Shown: positions 20,790 to 29,797 of the stretch, in pieces
Position numbering within the stretch: position 1 is the first letter of the stretch
How the letters are laid out: each line of letters opens with the position of its first letter
Origin: CAVUPF01 sp963743285
Lineage (GTDB): Bacteria > Actinomycetota > Thermoleophilia > Solirubrobacterales > 70-9
Length of the DNA stretch: 64,000 nucleotides
Direction of reading: 5' to 3'
Assembly (NCBI GenBank): GCA_963743285.1
Contig: CAVUPF010000007.1
Location: forward strand, 36,280 to 100,279
The notes under the pieces: generated by a model
The model's input: the letters and a program-made list of their open reading frames with translations, nothing else
Databases searched by the model: none
Told to the model about the DNA's origin: nothing
Program-made: the position numbers and the translations under genes

Positions 20790-20803
20790 CGAACGGTTGT
20801 TCC
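20790..20803 (-). promoter_or_regulatory. Probable LexA (SOS) operator of uvrA
   Basis: CGAACGGTTGTTCC contains a perfect GAAC-N4-GTTC inverted repeat, the core of the Gram-positive/actinobacterial LexA box. It lies 21 bases upstream of the uvrA GTG, where a repressor would block transcription. uvrA is a classic SOS gene. No similar box is visible in front of uvrB. Confidence 0.65.
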
Positions 20804-20877
20804 CCTCGCCTTGCGTCGCGGCTCGAGCGGCGTTGGCGTTCGAAGCTGGGCGGCGACACCGCTACTAAGGAGGAGAG

Positions 20878-21256
20878 ATGTCGAACCTCGACACAGCCCG
20901 ATCCGCATATGAGGCCTGCGGCCGCGGAGACTTGGCGGCGCTCGAGGAGTCATTCGCAGTGAACGCCATCTGGGTAACTTCAGATGAGCTACCGCGCGGG
21001 GGGAGGACCAGTGGCGGTGAGCAGATCATCGCCAACTTCGCCCAGATCCCCAACTATTGGTCCCTCGTTCAGGGTCGAGCCGGAGGAGTTCATCGACGCC
21101 GCCGATTACATCGTGGTCAGAGAGAAGCAGCGCGCCGGCAATGAGCGCGGCAGCTTCGAGTCCCGATACGTTCACGTGATGAAGTTCGAGGACGGCAAGC
21201 CGGTGCTGGGCGAGTTCCTTACCGACTCTGCCAGAGCCGCGAAGCTGTCGGCCTAG
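20878..21256 (+). pseudogene. SnoaL/NTF2-like protein, frameshifted
   Basis: A small ketosteroid-isomerase-fold gene with an excellent ribosome binding site (AAGGAGGAGAG before ATG). The first frame reads MSNLDTARSAYEACGRGDLA as far as FAQIPNYWS, then turns to nonsense; the continuation FRVEPEEFIDAADYIVV to the stop at 21256 is in another frame. Removing one C from TCCCTC at 21061-21066 restores a continuous protein of about 125 residues. The family binds or converts small hydrophobic molecules, but many members have no known role. It lies between uvrA and uvrB and converges on uvrB. Confidence 0.8.
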
Positions 21257-23250
21257 GCACCCGCCCGCATCCCATCGAGGTCGCGGCGCAGCTCCTTCAG
21301 CTCGTCGCGAATTCGGCCTGCCTCCTCGAAGCGGAGATCGTCGGCCGCCGCGAGCATCTCCTCCTCGAGGGCGACGATGGTGCGCTCCAGCTCGGCAGGG
21401 TCGGCAAAGTCCTCGCTGCGGCCGCGACGGCGTTTTCGCGGCGCCCGGTCCTCCATCGCCAGGAACTCGGCCATCTCGGAGATACCCTTGCGGACCGTCT
21501 CCGGGGTGATCCCGTGCTCGGTGTTGTAGGCGATTTGGATCACACGACGGCGGTCGGTCTCGCGGATTGCCGCGCGCATCGAGTCGGTCTCGCGATCGGC
21601 GTACATCAGCACCCGGCCGTTGACGTTGCGGGCAGCGCGCCCGATCGTCTGCACCAGGCTGGTCTCGCCGCGCAGGAACCCCTCCTTGTCGGCATCGAGG
21701 ATCGCGACCAGCGAGACCTCGGGCAGGTCGAGCCCCTCGCGCAGGAGGTTGACCCCGACCAGCACGTCGTACTCGCCGAGCCGCAGGTCGCGGATGATCT
21801 GAATCCGCTCCAGCGTGTCGACCTCGGAGTGCAGGTAGCGAACCTTGATCCCGTACTCGAGCAGGTAGGCGGTCAGGTCCTCGGCCATCTTCTTGGTCAG
21901 GGTGGTGACCAGGACCCGGTCGCCGGCCTCAGCCCGGGCCTTGATCTCGTTCATCAGGTCATCGATCTGGTTGCGGGTCTCGCGCACCTCGATCGCCGGG
22001 TCGATGATCCCGGTCGGGCGGACGATCTGCTCGACGATCCGGGTCGACTCGGCTCGCTCGAAGGGCCCCGGCGTCGCCGAGACCATCACCAGCCGGTCGA
22101 CCCGCGCGAGGAACTCGTCGAACTTGAGCGGCCGGTTGTCGATCGCCGAGGGCAGGCGGAAGCCATAGTCGATCAGCGTCTGCTTGCGCGAGCGATCGCC
22201 CTCGTACATGCCGCCGATCTGGGGAATCGTCTGGTGGGACTCATCGACGAAGACAACGAAGTCATCGGGGAAGTAGTCGATCAGCGTGTGCGGCGGACTG
22301 CCCTCGGGCCGGCCGTCGAGGATCCGCGAGTAGTTCTCGATCCCCGAGGTGAAGCCCAGCTCCTTCAGCATCTCGATGTCGTAGGCGGTGCGCTGGCGCA
22401 GCCGGTGCGCCTCGAGCTGCTTGCCCTCGGCCTCCAGCTCGGCGGTGCGCGCGTTCAGTTCGGCGCGGATCTCCTCGACCGCGCGCTCCAGCGTCTCGTC
22501 GCGGGTCACGTAGTGAGATGCGGGCCAGACCGAGACGTGGTCGATCGTGTCGAGCACCTCGCCGGTGAGCGGGTCGAAGTGCTGAATCCCCTCGATCTCC
22601 TCGCCGAAGAGGGAGATCCGGTAGGCGGACGCCGCGTAGGAGGGCATGATCTCCAGCACCTCCCCCCGCGCCCGGAAGCTGCCGCGCCCCAGCACCGAGT
22701 CGTTGCGCTGGTACTGCATCTTCACCAGCTTGCGCAGCACCTCATCGCGCTCGATCTCCTCCCCGACCTTGAACAACTGCATTTTTTCGTTGTAGACCTG
22801 CGGTGAGCCGATCCCGTAGATGCAGGAGACCGAGGCGACGATGATCACGTCGCGGCGGGCGAACAGAGCCGCGGTGGCGGCGTGGCGGAGACGGTCGATC
22901 TCGTCGTTGATCGAAGAGTCCTTCTCGATGTAGAGATCCTGCGCCGGGACGTAGGCCTCCGGCTGGTAGTAGTCGTAATAGGAGACGAAGTACTCGACCG
23001 CGTTCTCGGGGAAGAACTCGCGGAACTCGTTGCAGAGCTGGGCGGCGAGCGTCTTGTTGTGGGCGATCACCAGCGAGGGCCGCTGGACGGCGGCAATCGT
23101 CGCGGCCATCGTGAAGGTCTTGCCCGTACCGGTCGCCCCGAGCAGCGTCTGGAAGCGCTCCCCAGCCTCCAGCCCCGCGGCCAGCCCGGCGATCGCCTGC
23201 GGCTGGTCGGCGGTCGGCGTGTAGGCGGGATTGAGATTGAACTCGGGCAC
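21253..23250 (-). CDS. uvrB: Excinuclease ABC subunit B
   Basis: A 665-residue helicase-like repair protein that loads onto damage after UvrA and recruits UvrC. Walker A GATGTGKTFT is near residue 40, the damage-probing beta-hairpin SYYDYYQPEAYVP near 90, DExH-type VFVDESHQT near 335, QTIGRAARN near 540, and the C-terminal UVR helix pair (EEMLAAADDLRFEEAGRIRDE) closes the protein. Starts at GTG. Full length. Confidence 0.96.
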   Translation of the reverse strand: MPEFNLNPAYTPTADQPQAIAGLAAGLEAGERFQTLLGATGTGKTFTMAATIAAVQRPSLVIAHNKTLAAQLCNEFREFFPENAVEYFVSYYDYYQPEAYVPAQDLYIEKDSSINDEIDRLRHAATAALFARRDVIIVASVSCIYGIGSPQVYNEKMQLFKVGEEIERDEVLRKLVKMQYQRNDSVLGRGSFRARGEVLEIMPSYAASAYRISLFGEEIEGIQHFDPLTGEVLDTIDHVSVWPASHYVTRDETLERAVEEIRAELNARTAELEAEGKQLEAHRLRQRTAYDIEMLKELGFTSGIENYSRILDGRPEGSPPHTLIDYFPDDFVVFVDESHQTIPQIGGMYEGDRSRKQTLIDYGFRLPSAIDNRPLKFDEFLARVDRLVMVSATPGPFERAESTRIVEQIVRPTGIIDPAIEVRETRNQIDDLMNEIKARAEAGDRVLVTTLTKKMAEDLTAYLLEYGIKVRYLHSEVDTLERIQIIRDLRLGEYDVLVGVNLLREGLDLPEVSLVAILDADKEGFLRGETSLVQTIGRAARNVNGRVLMYADRETDSMRAAIRETDRRRVIQIAYNTEHGITPETVRKGISEMAEFLAMEDRAPRKRRRGRSEDFADPAELERTIVALEEEMLAAADDLRFEEAGRIRDELKELRRDLDGMRAGA

Positions 23251-23322
23251 TGCGGTGAAGATAGCGTGGCCTCGCGCCGGCTCCCCCCCGCGGCCGAGCC
23301 GACCTGGAAGACTGCTCGGCCG

Positions 23323-23691
23323 ATGGCTCGATCGCGACGACTACTGGCCGGCTTCTTCGCCTTCGCGGGCACAATGCACTTCGTCATCCCGCGCAGCTAT
23401 GAATCGATCGTGCCGCCCTGGTTGCCGCTCCGTCGCGAGGCAGTGGTCATCAGCGGCGTCGCCGAGGTCCTCGGCGGCGTCGCGGTCCTCCCCCGCGGCA
23501 GCCGCCGCTTCGCCCGCTGGTGGCTACTCGGCCTGCTGGCAGCCGTCTTCCCGGCGAACGTCCATATGGCAGTCAACCCCGAGCGGGTCCCGGGGCTCGA
23601 CCTGAGGCGCATCCCTCGTTGGGCGCTGTGGGCGCGGCTGCCACTGCAGCCGCTCGCCATGCTCTGGGTTTGGCATGCGACTCGTGATTGA
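23323..23691 (+). CDS. DoxX-like membrane protein
   Basis: A 122-residue protein with four hydrophobic segments and the DoxX-family features FAGTMHFVIP near the start, ISGVAEVLGGVAVL in the middle and FPANVHMAVNPE further on. Members are membrane partners in redox or quinone-linked processes, but this subgroup has no fixed function. The ATG at 23323 is 72 bases from the divergent uvrB start. No close downstream partner except the XRE regulator 61 bases on. Confidence 0.75.
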   Translation: MARSRRLLAGFFAFAGTMHFVIPRSYESIVPPWLPLRREAVVISGVAEVLGGVAVLPRGSRRFARWWLLGLLAAVFPANVHMAVNPERVPGLDLRRIPRWALWARLPLQPLAMLWVWHATRD

Positions 23692-23752
23692 CTCGAATCC
23701 AGTAATGTTTTGTCTGTAGAGCTTTCGTCTTCAGGCACCGAAGATCGGCTGC

Positions 23753-24007
23753 ATGGAACCGCGTGAGCGCTTTGCCGCCAACCTGCGCCAGGCACGCCGG
23801 AGACAGGGCATCTCCCAGGAGGAGCTTGGCTTCCGCTGCGAGCTTCACCGGACCGAGATCTCCCTGCTCGAGCGGGGCGGGCGCGAGCCGCGCCTCGGCA
23901 CGATCGTGAAGCTCTGCGGCGCCCTCGACACGACGCCCGCCGAGCTCTGCGCCGGCATCCGCTGGCTACCCCGCCCGGGTCGCTTCAAGATCGAAGCGAC
24001 GGGCTAG
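23753..24007 (+). CDS. Small XRE-family helix-turn-helix regulator
   Basis: An 84-residue DNA-binding protein. Residues about 8-68 form a Cro/C1-type HTH (LRQARRRQGISQEELGFRCE and LHRTEISLLERGGREPRLGTI). There is no sensing domain, only a short basic tail. Such stand-alone regulators often control their own or neighbouring genes. The 61-base leader is AT-richer than its surroundings (TAATGTTTTGTCTGTAGA at about 23703-23720) and is the likely promoter and operator area. Confidence 0.8.
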   Translation: MEPRERFAANLRQARRRQGISQEELGFRCELHRTEISLLERGGREPRLGTIVKLCGALDTTPAELCAGIRWLPRPGRFKIEATG

Positions 24008-24020
24008 GCCGAGGCTCGGC

Positions 24021-24545
24021 TCAGGGCAGGAACTGCTGCAGCAGACCGCTAGCCGGGCCGAGAAAGGTCTGGACGTTTTCGAGCAAGGAACGGGCGTCGT
24101 GGATCAGCCTGAGCGCTTGGCCGATCGGGATTCCCTGGACGGTCGTGCGGAGCGGGGCGGCGATGATCGGACTTAGGGCGCCTGCCCTTTCAGCATCGCC
24201 GACCGCGCGCAACAGGCCGGCGCGGACCGCTTCGGCAAGCATCGCGCCGTCGATCCCGTAGCGGCGGGTGAAGTTGGCGCGTGACTGCGGCGTCGCCAGC
24301 GCCCGGGCCAGCGCCTCCCGCGTCACCCCGAGCTTGCAGGCCGCACCGTCCAGTGCCGAGAGGGAAAACTGCTCGGCGATCGCCTGGATCCCTTCCGGGT
24401 TGCCCCAGGGCCTCTGCTTACAGGGATCCTGGGTCTTCTCCGGCACGTAGGAAGCGCCCCCCGCCGCGAGGTAGGCGCCGACCAGCACGAGCACGGCGAC
24501 CACCGCGCCGCCGACCAGCAACCGGCCCCTCAACGCGGCGTTCAT
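24021..24545 (-). CDS. Secreted or membrane-anchored protein of unknown function
   Basis: A 174-residue protein with a single N-terminal membrane segment (about 11-30) and then a mostly helical extracytoplasmic part rich in Ala, Leu and Arg. Two cysteines (about 42 and 69) could form a disulfide. It overlaps the stop of the MFS transporter gene by 4 bases (ATGA), so it is cotranslated with it and may assist it. No known domain recognised. Confidence 0.65.
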   Translation of the reverse strand: MNAALRGRLLVGGAVVAVLVLVGAYLAAGGASYVPEKTQDPCKQRPWGNPEGIQAIAEQFSLSALDGAACKLGVTREALARALATPQSRANFTRRYGIDGAMLAEAVRAGLLRAVGDAERAGALSPIIAAPLRTTVQGIPIGQALRLIHDARSLLENVQTFLGPASGLLQQFLP

Positions 24546-25915
24546 AGGTCCACCCTCCTCGCCAGGCCGATCGGCAAGAGGGCCAGCAGGCCCAGCAGCG
24601 CGGCGAGCAGGAAGGAGGGGCTGAAGGCGTGGGTGGCACCCCGATCGAGCTGGTCCTGGAGTTCGGCGCGGAGCTGGAGCACCGCCGCCCTTTCGCCGGG
24701 ATCGCTCGGCAGCGGTTCGAAGGCGGGGCCGATCGTCGGCACCTTCCCCCGCTGCGCTTCCATGCGGGCCGCGAGGCGCTGGGCAAGTTGGACCTTCAGC
24801 AGCGGTTCGACGCTGGATTCGAGGACGACCGCGGTGCCGGCTTCGATCGCGTCATGGCGCTGCTGGGCAATGTCGGCGGTGAAGACCGGCGTCAGCGCCA
24901 GCAGGCCGATGACGACGCCAGCGTGGCGGGCCGAGATCGTCCAGCCGCCGTGGATCGCCTGCGAGGCCCGTCCGCGCAGCGCGGTCTCGGTCAGCGCCGA
25001 AAGCACCAAGGCGAGCCCGACCCCGACCAGGATCTGGGGCGGCAGCGTCAGCGCCACCTCGGCCTTTGGCAGAAGCGCCAGCCCGGCCAGACCGCCGGAG
25101 ACGAGGATTGCGCCGGCGGCGGCGCGCGCCCTGGCACTGGGCACCAGGAGGCCGATGCGGCTGCCGACCAGGGCGGAGAGTGGCATCACCGAGACGACGA
25201 TCGCGGCGGTGATCGGGCTCAACCGCCAGCCTTCGATCAGCAGTAGGACGAGGAGAAAGAGGGCCGCGGCGATCGCGGCCGAGACCATCGCCAAGGCGAG
25301 GTTGGCGAGCAGGTGCGGACGACCCGTCTTGCCCGATTCGGGCTCGACAATCCCAGTCGCCGCCTCGTGCCTGGCGACTGCGAGGATCGGCACCGCGGCG
25401 GCGATCGCCACCGGCGCCTGAAGCAGGAAGATCGACTGCCAGGAGACCAACTCGGTGAGGATGCCCCCGACCGCCGGGCCGAGGGCGGCGCCGGTCGCGC
25501 CGGCGCTCGCCCAGACCACGGCGGCGCGGCGCTCCGAGCCGACCGTCGCCGGAAGCAGCTCCAGCGCCGCGGTAACCGCGGCAGCGCCACCCAGCGCTTG
25601 CACGCAGCGGGCGACGATCAGCGTCGAGAGCTGGTCGGAGAGACCGCAGGCGAGCCCGGCTCCGGCGAAGACGGCGAGCCCAACCGCGGCCGCCCGGCCG
25701 GGGCCGACCCGGCGCGCCAGCAGGGCGGCCGGCACGGCGGCCACGGCCATCACCAGATTGAACGAGACCAGCACCCAGGTCACGCCGGCGACGCTGGTGC
25801 CCAGCTCGCGGTAGATCTGCGGCAGCGCCAGCACGACAACCGAGGAATCGGCCAGCACCAGGCCGACCGCCAGCGCCAGGGCGGCGGCGCGCGGTCTGGG
25901 CGCCCCGGCGCTCAG
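24542..25915 (-). CDS. MFS drug-efflux-type transporter (probable CTG start)
   Basis: About 457 residues with roughly 12-14 membrane helices. LADSSVVVLALPQIYRELG is the first helix/motif D1 region of DHA2-type exporters, and the motif C-like SAGATGAALGPAVGGILTE follows helix 5. The first standard start (GTG 25858) would cut the first helix; upstream, in frame, SAGAPRPRAAALALAVGLVL is coding-like and begins right after a CTG at 25915 that overlaps the transglycosylase stop as CTGA. I use that CTG. Substrate unknown. Confidence 0.75.
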   Translation of the reverse strand: MSAGAPRPRAAALALAVGLVLADSSVVVLALPQIYRELGTSVAGVTWVLVSFNLVMAVAAVPAALLARRVGPGRAAAVGLAVFAGAGLACGLSDQLSTLIVARCVQALGGAAAVTAALELLPATVGSERRAAVVWASAGATGAALGPAVGGILTELVSWQSIFLLQAPVAIAAAVPILAVARHEAATGIVEPESGKTGRPHLLANLALAMVSAAIAAALFLLVLLLIEGWRLSPITAAIVVSVMPLSALVGSRIGLLVPSARARAAAGAILVSGGLAGLALLPKAEVALTLPPQILVGVGLALVLSALTETALRGRASQAIHGGWTISARHAGVVIGLLALTPVFTADIAQQRHDAIEAGTAVVLESSVEPLLKVQLAQRLAARMEAQRGKVPTIGPAFEPLPSDPGERAAVLQLRAELQDQLDRGATHAFSPSFLLAALLGLLALLPIGLARRVDL

Positions 25916-26472
25916 TAGCCCAGCTCCTGCGCGTACTTTTCACGGTAGGCCCTGCGCTTTTCGAGCACCTCGGCGACGTAGGCGCGGGTCTCGGCCAGCG
26001 GGATGGCGTCAAGCGTCAGCGAGGCCCCACCCCACTTGTCGGCGTTGCCAGGCCCCGCGTTGTAGGCGGCGAGGGCGGCAACCTCGTTACCGCCGTAGCG
26101 GTCAAGCAGTTGGCGCAGATAGAAGGTCCCGTAGCGTATGTTGAGTTCGGGGTCGGAGAGGTCCGCGAGCTTGAAGGTCGTGCCGCCGCTGAGCCGCTCG
26201 ATCTCCTTGGCCGTGGCGGGGGTGATTTGCATCAGCCCCCGCGCCCCCGCGTTCGAGGTCTGTTCACGAAAGCGCGACTCCGAGTAGATGACGGCTGCGA
26301 TCAGCGCCGCGTCGACGCCCTTTTCCTTCGCCTGCTGGCGAATGATGTCCTCGTCGTGAAGGGGCAGGGTCAGCTGTTGGAGGGCGTAGTCGACGTCGCC
26401 GACTACGCCGAGCAACAGGGCAACCGCTACGCCGGCGGCGACGGCGACACCTCCGATCGCCCACCTCTTCAT
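25912..26472 (-). CDS. Lytic transglycosylase, SLT domain
   Basis: A 186-residue cell-wall hydrolase. Residues 6-23 form a signal anchor; residues about 45-150 are the SLT fold with catalytic Glu65 in SESRF, GARGLMQI at 77-83, NIRYGTFYLRQLL and AYNAGPGN. It cleaves the MurNAc-GlcNAc bond of peptidoglycan. ATGA overlap with coaE upstream and CTGA overlap with the MFS gene downstream place it in a coaE-led unit. Confidence 0.9.
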   Translation of the reverse strand: MKRWAIGGVAVAAGVAVALLLGVVGDVDYALQQLTLPLHDEDIIRQQAKEKGVDAALIAAVIYSESRFREQTSNAGARGLMQITPATAKEIERLSGGTTFKLADLSDPELNIRYGTFYLRQLLDRYGGNEVAALAAYNAGPGNADKWGGASLTLDAIPLAETRAYVAEVLEKRRAYREKYAQELGY

Positions 26473-27047
26473 TCCCTCAGGGTCTCGATCAGAGCGGACA
26501 GCGCGCGCTCCAGATCCTCGACCGTGCCGTCGTTGTGGATCACGTGATCAGCGCCGGCGGCCTTCTCTCCCTGCGGCAACTGGCGAGCCTCGCGCTCGGC
26601 GACCAGTGCCTGGCCGCGCGCCTCGGCGCGCGCGCGCCGCAGCTCATCTGGGGCGACGATCGCGACCGTGGTATCGAAGAGGCTCTCCATCTTCGTCTCG
26701 AACAGCAGCGGGACCTCGACGACCGCGATCTCGGCGTTGACGGGAAGCGAGCCCAGCCAGGCCCCGATCCGCTCGCCGACCAGGGGATGGACCTGCTGCT
26801 CCAGCCAGGTCAGCTGCTCTGGGTCGGCGAAGACGATCTCCCCGATGCGATTGCGGTCGACCTTGCCCGCGGAGGCCACCTCGGGGCCCCAGTGCTCGAG
26901 CAGGCGGCCCTGCAGAGGCTCGGAGTCGAGCAGTTCGTGGACCACCGCATCGCTGGAGATCGTCGCCGCGCCGAGCCGCCCGAAGGCCGCGAGCGCCTCG
27001 GACTTCCCGGCCGCGATACCGCCGGTAAGGCCGATGGTCAGCGACAT
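26469..27047 (-). CDS. coaE: Dephospho-CoA kinase
   Basis: A 192-residue P-loop kinase that adds the 3'-phosphate of coenzyme A, the last CoA step. GLTGGIAAGKS is the Walker A loop at about 6-16; SSDAVVHELL and VEVPLLFE are the substrate and Walker B regions. It starts 9 bases after the rpsA stop. The pan operon in this window supplies the same pathway earlier. Confidence 0.95.
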   Translation of the reverse strand: MSLTIGLTGGIAAGKSEALAAFGRLGAATISSDAVVHELLDSEPLQGRLLEHWGPEVASAGKVDRNRIGEIVFADPEQLTWLEQQVHPLVGERIGAWLGSLPVNAEIAVVEVPLLFETKMESLFDTTVAIVAPDELRRARAEARGQALVAEREARQLPQGEKAAGADHVIHNDGTVEDLERALSALIETLRE

Positions 27048-27056
27048 CGCCTGGGA

Positions 27057-28565
27057 CTAGGAGGCGGCGGGGTCTTCGTCGGAGGGGGGCGACTCGGGGT
27101 CGGTGCTAGCGGTGGCGGCCTCCACTGGCTCCGAGACAGTCAGATCCTGATCAGAATCAGATGAAGCCGGTGCCTCATCCACCGTCGCCTCCGCGGCTTC
27201 ACCGCCCGGAGCCGCGGTCGTCGCGCCATCGTCCTGGGAACCTTGATCCGCCTGATCCTCGGCCTGGCTGGCTTCGGTGGTCTCCTCCTCGGCGGGCTCA
27301 GCGTCGTCAGCGTCGTCAGCGTCGTCAGCGTCGGCGGGAGTCTCCTCTGCCGCGCTGTCCTCTGCCGCGCTGTCGGCTGCCTCGGCCGCCTGGATCTGGT
27401 CGCCCAGGTCCTGCATCGGCATGTTCTGGTCCTCGACTCGCTTGATGCTGAGCGAGAGGCGGCGGCGCTCCTCGTCGATCTCGAGAATCTTGACGTCGAG
27501 GGTGGCACCCGGCTCGACCACCTCGCTGGGGTTCTCGACGTGATGGTCGGCGAGCTCGGAGATGTGGACCAGGCCCTCGACGCCCGGCAGGATTTCCACG
27601 AAGGCGCCGAAGGCAACGACCTTGGTCACGACCCCCTCCAAAACGTCGCCGGGACGGTGGGTGCTGACCACGCGCTGCCAGGGGTCCTCCTGCGTCTGCT
27701 TGAGGCCCAGCGAGATCCGCTGGCGGTCACGGTCGATGTCGAGCACCTTGATCCGTACCGTGTCACCGATCGCGACGACCTCGGAGGGGTGGTTCACGTG
27801 ACTCCATGAGAGCTCGGAGATGTGAATCAGGCCGTCGATCCCGTCGAGGTCGACGAAGGCGCCGAAGTCGACGATGTTGGAGATCTTGCCCTCAACTACC
27901 TGGCCGGGCGCCAGCCGGCCGAGGATCTGCTCGCGGACCTCCTTGCGCTCCTCCTCCAACACGGCGCGCCGTGAGAGCACCACGTTGTTGCGACTGCGGT
28001 TCAGCTCGATCACCTTGCACTCAAGCGTCTGGCCCATGAACTCGTCGAGGTTGTGGACGCGGCGGATGTCGACCAGGGAGGCGGGCAGGAAGCCGCGCAC
28101 CCCGAGGTCGAGGATGAGGCCGCCCTTGACCACCTCGATCACGCTGCCTTCGACCGGTTCGCCCGACTCGGCCGCTGCCTCGATCCGACGCCACGCCTTC
28201 TCAAAGCGGGCGCGCTTCTTGGAGAGGATCAGCCTTCCCTCGGCGTCCTCCTTGGTGAGCACGAGGGCGTCGATCTCTTCGCCCAGCTCGACCTCTTCGG
28301 CAGGGTCGACGGACTTGCGGATCGAGAGCTCGCCGGAGGGGATGACTCCCTCCGACTTGTAGCCGATGTCGACCAGGACCTCGTCCTTGTCGATCCGTAC
28401 CACCTTGCCGTTGACGACGTCGCCCTCGTCGAAGGAGACCATCGTCGCCGCATAGTTGGGGACCACATGGCCGTTGACCTGGAGCAAGAGGCCGTCGGAT
28501 CCCTCAACGGGCGTGCCCTCAGGCGCCGCGGTCGCAGGGGCAGTCAGTGTGTCGGTGGCGGACAC
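27057..28565 (-). CDS. rpsA: 30S ribosomal protein S1
   Basis: A 502-residue mRNA-binding ribosomal protein with four S1/OB domains. Typical strands are GKVVRIDKDEVLVDIGYKSE, GSVIEVVKGGLILDLGVRGF, GKISNIVDFGAFVDLDGIDG and GVVTKVVAFGAFVEILPGVE. The last 120 residues or so are a disordered, very acidic Asp/Glu/Ala/Ser tail with tandem repeats. I prefer the GTG at 28565; earlier codons run into the divergent FAD gene 12 bases away. An ATG at 28442 is a weaker alternative. Confidence 0.94.
   Translation of the reverse strand: MSATDTLTAPATAAPEGTPVEGSDGLLLQVNGHVVPNYAATMVSFDEGDVVNGKVVRIDKDEVLVDIGYKSEGVIPSGELSIRKSVDPAEEVELGEEIDALVLTKEDAEGRLILSKKRARFEKAWRRIEAAAESGEPVEGSVIEVVKGGLILDLGVRGFLPASLVDIRRVHNLDEFMGQTLECKVIELNRSRNNVVLSRRAVLEEERKEVREQILGRLAPGQVVEGKISNIVDFGAFVDLDGIDGLIHISELSWSHVNHPSEVVAIGDTVRIKVLDIDRDRQRISLGLKQTQEDPWQRVVSTHRPGDVLEGVVTKVVAFGAFVEILPGVEGLVHISELADHHVENPSEVVEPGATLDVKILEIDEERRRLSLSIKRVEDQNMPMQDLGDQIQAAEAADSAAEDSAAEETPADADDADDADDAEPAEEETTEASQAEDQADQGSQDDGATTAAPGGEAAEATVDEAPASSDSDQDLTVSEPVEAATASTDPESPPSDEDPAAS
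27298..27373. repeat. Tandem repeats in the acidic tail of rpsA
   Basis: Four copies of a 9-base unit (TCAGCGTCG, 27298-27333), encoding alternating Asp/Ala runs, followed by two copies of a 15-base unit (27344-27373) encoding a Ser/Ala/Glu repeat. Both keep the frame, so copy number could vary without breaking the gene. Confidence 0.8.
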
Positions 28566-28576
28566 GGCGGCGAATA

Positions 28577-29797
28577 ATGGCAGAATCGTTCGCAATGCCG
28601 GAGCGGGCGACAAAGCGCGGCGAGCAGCGGACTCCGCTCGACGGGACTTACGACGTGCTGGTCTGCGGGGCGAGCTTCGCGGGGCTCGCCGTGGCGCGCG
28701 AGCTGGCCGGCTCGGGGGCCGAGGTGATGGTCATCGACCGTTACGAGATCGGTGAGCGGCAAACCTCGGCCTGCGGCGTCCCGACCGAGTGGCTGCGGCA
28801 GCTGGGCCTGATCGGTGCCGAGCGCCAGCGCTTTGACTCGCTGCTGATGCACACCCCCCACGGCGACACTCGCTATCGCCTTCCCTGGACCTTCTCGACT
28901 TTCGATTACCGCGAGCTCTGCGAGCTGCTCTGGCGCGACTGTGAGGCGCGATTTGAGACCGCGACGGTGATCGGGCGCGCCGTCGCCGCCAACCGCGACG
29001 GCGCGCGCCAGATCGAGACCGACCGCGGCCTGCTCTCCTCGCCGCTGGTCGTCGATGCGCTCGGCTGGCGCCGGGTGCTGGCCGCAGGCGAGCGCTACCA
29101 GCCGCCCGCTGCCCCGCTCTCGCGCGGTCTGGAGGTCCACCCCAAGGGGAGCGGCGAGGACCTGGAGATCTGGATCGACCGCCGCTACGTTCCCGCCGGC
29201 TACGGTTGGTCCTTCCCCGCGAAGGACGAGCTGCGGATCGGCATCGGTTCCTTCGACCCCCGCTTCCATGTCCGCGAGACAACCGAGCTCCTCGCCGAGG
29301 ACCTGGGGCAGGAGCGGTTCGGCTATCAGGGCAACTGGATACCCCACAAGCTGCGCGGGGCGACCGGGGACGGGGTCTTCTTCGCCGGCGACTCAGCCGG
29401 GCACTGCCTGCCGCTGACCGCCGAGGGGATCAGGACGGCGCTCTACTTCGGGATCGCGCTCGGCCGCGAGCTGCGCGGCGTCATCGAGGGTCGACAGAGC
29501 CGCGAGACAGCCGCCGCCCGCTACGCCGCGTTCAACGATTCCCACGAGTGGAAGTTCCGCTCGCTGCTGCAGGTCCAGCGACTGATCCCCCACGTCCCCC
29601 CGCGCCTGCTCGGCCCCCTGCTCCGCCTGATGGGGTCCAAGCGCTTCGTCGACTGGTCCTTCAACCACTACCTGCGGATCGCCCCACCGCAGTTCGCCGC
29701 CTCAGCGGACGATCAAGACCGTCCCGACCAGCAGCAGGACGACGCCGGCGATCCGCCCCGAGCTGAGCGGGACCTGGTCCAGGCCGAACAGGCCTAG
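28577..29797 (+). CDS. FAD-dependent oxidoreductase, geranylgeranyl-reductase-like
   Basis: About 406 residues. YDVLVCGASFAGLAVAREL is an N-terminal FAD Rossmann loop, GYGWSFPAKDELRIGIGSFD is typical of geranylgeranyl reductase-type flavoproteins, and VFFAGDSAGHCLPLTAEGIRTAL is the second FAD motif. It may reduce isoprenoid chains such as those of quinones or carotenoids; the substrate is not shown by context. Start is uncertain (ATG 28577 or 28595, neither with a clear ribosome site). The last 32 codons overlap the convergent YdcZ-like gene by 96 bases and are polar and atypical, so the functional protein probably ends near residue 375. Confidence 0.8.
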   Translation: MAESFAMPERATKRGEQRTPLDGTYDVLVCGASFAGLAVARELAGSGAEVMVIDRYEIGERQTSACGVPTEWLRQLGLIGAERQRFDSLLMHTPHGDTRYRLPWTFSTFDYRELCELLWRDCEARFETATVIGRAVAANRDGARQIETDRGLLSSPLVVDALGWRRVLAAGERYQPPAAPLSRGLEVHPKGSGEDLEIWIDRRYVPAGYGWSFPAKDELRIGIGSFDPRFHVRETTELLAEDLGQERFGYQGNWIPHKLRGATGDGVFFAGDSAGHCLPLTAEGIRTALYFGIALGRELRGVIEGRQSRETAAARYAAFNDSHEWKFRSLLQVQRLIPHVPPRLLGPLLRLMGSKRFVDWSFNHYLRIAPPQFAASADDQDRPDQQQDDAGDPPRAERDLVQAEQA

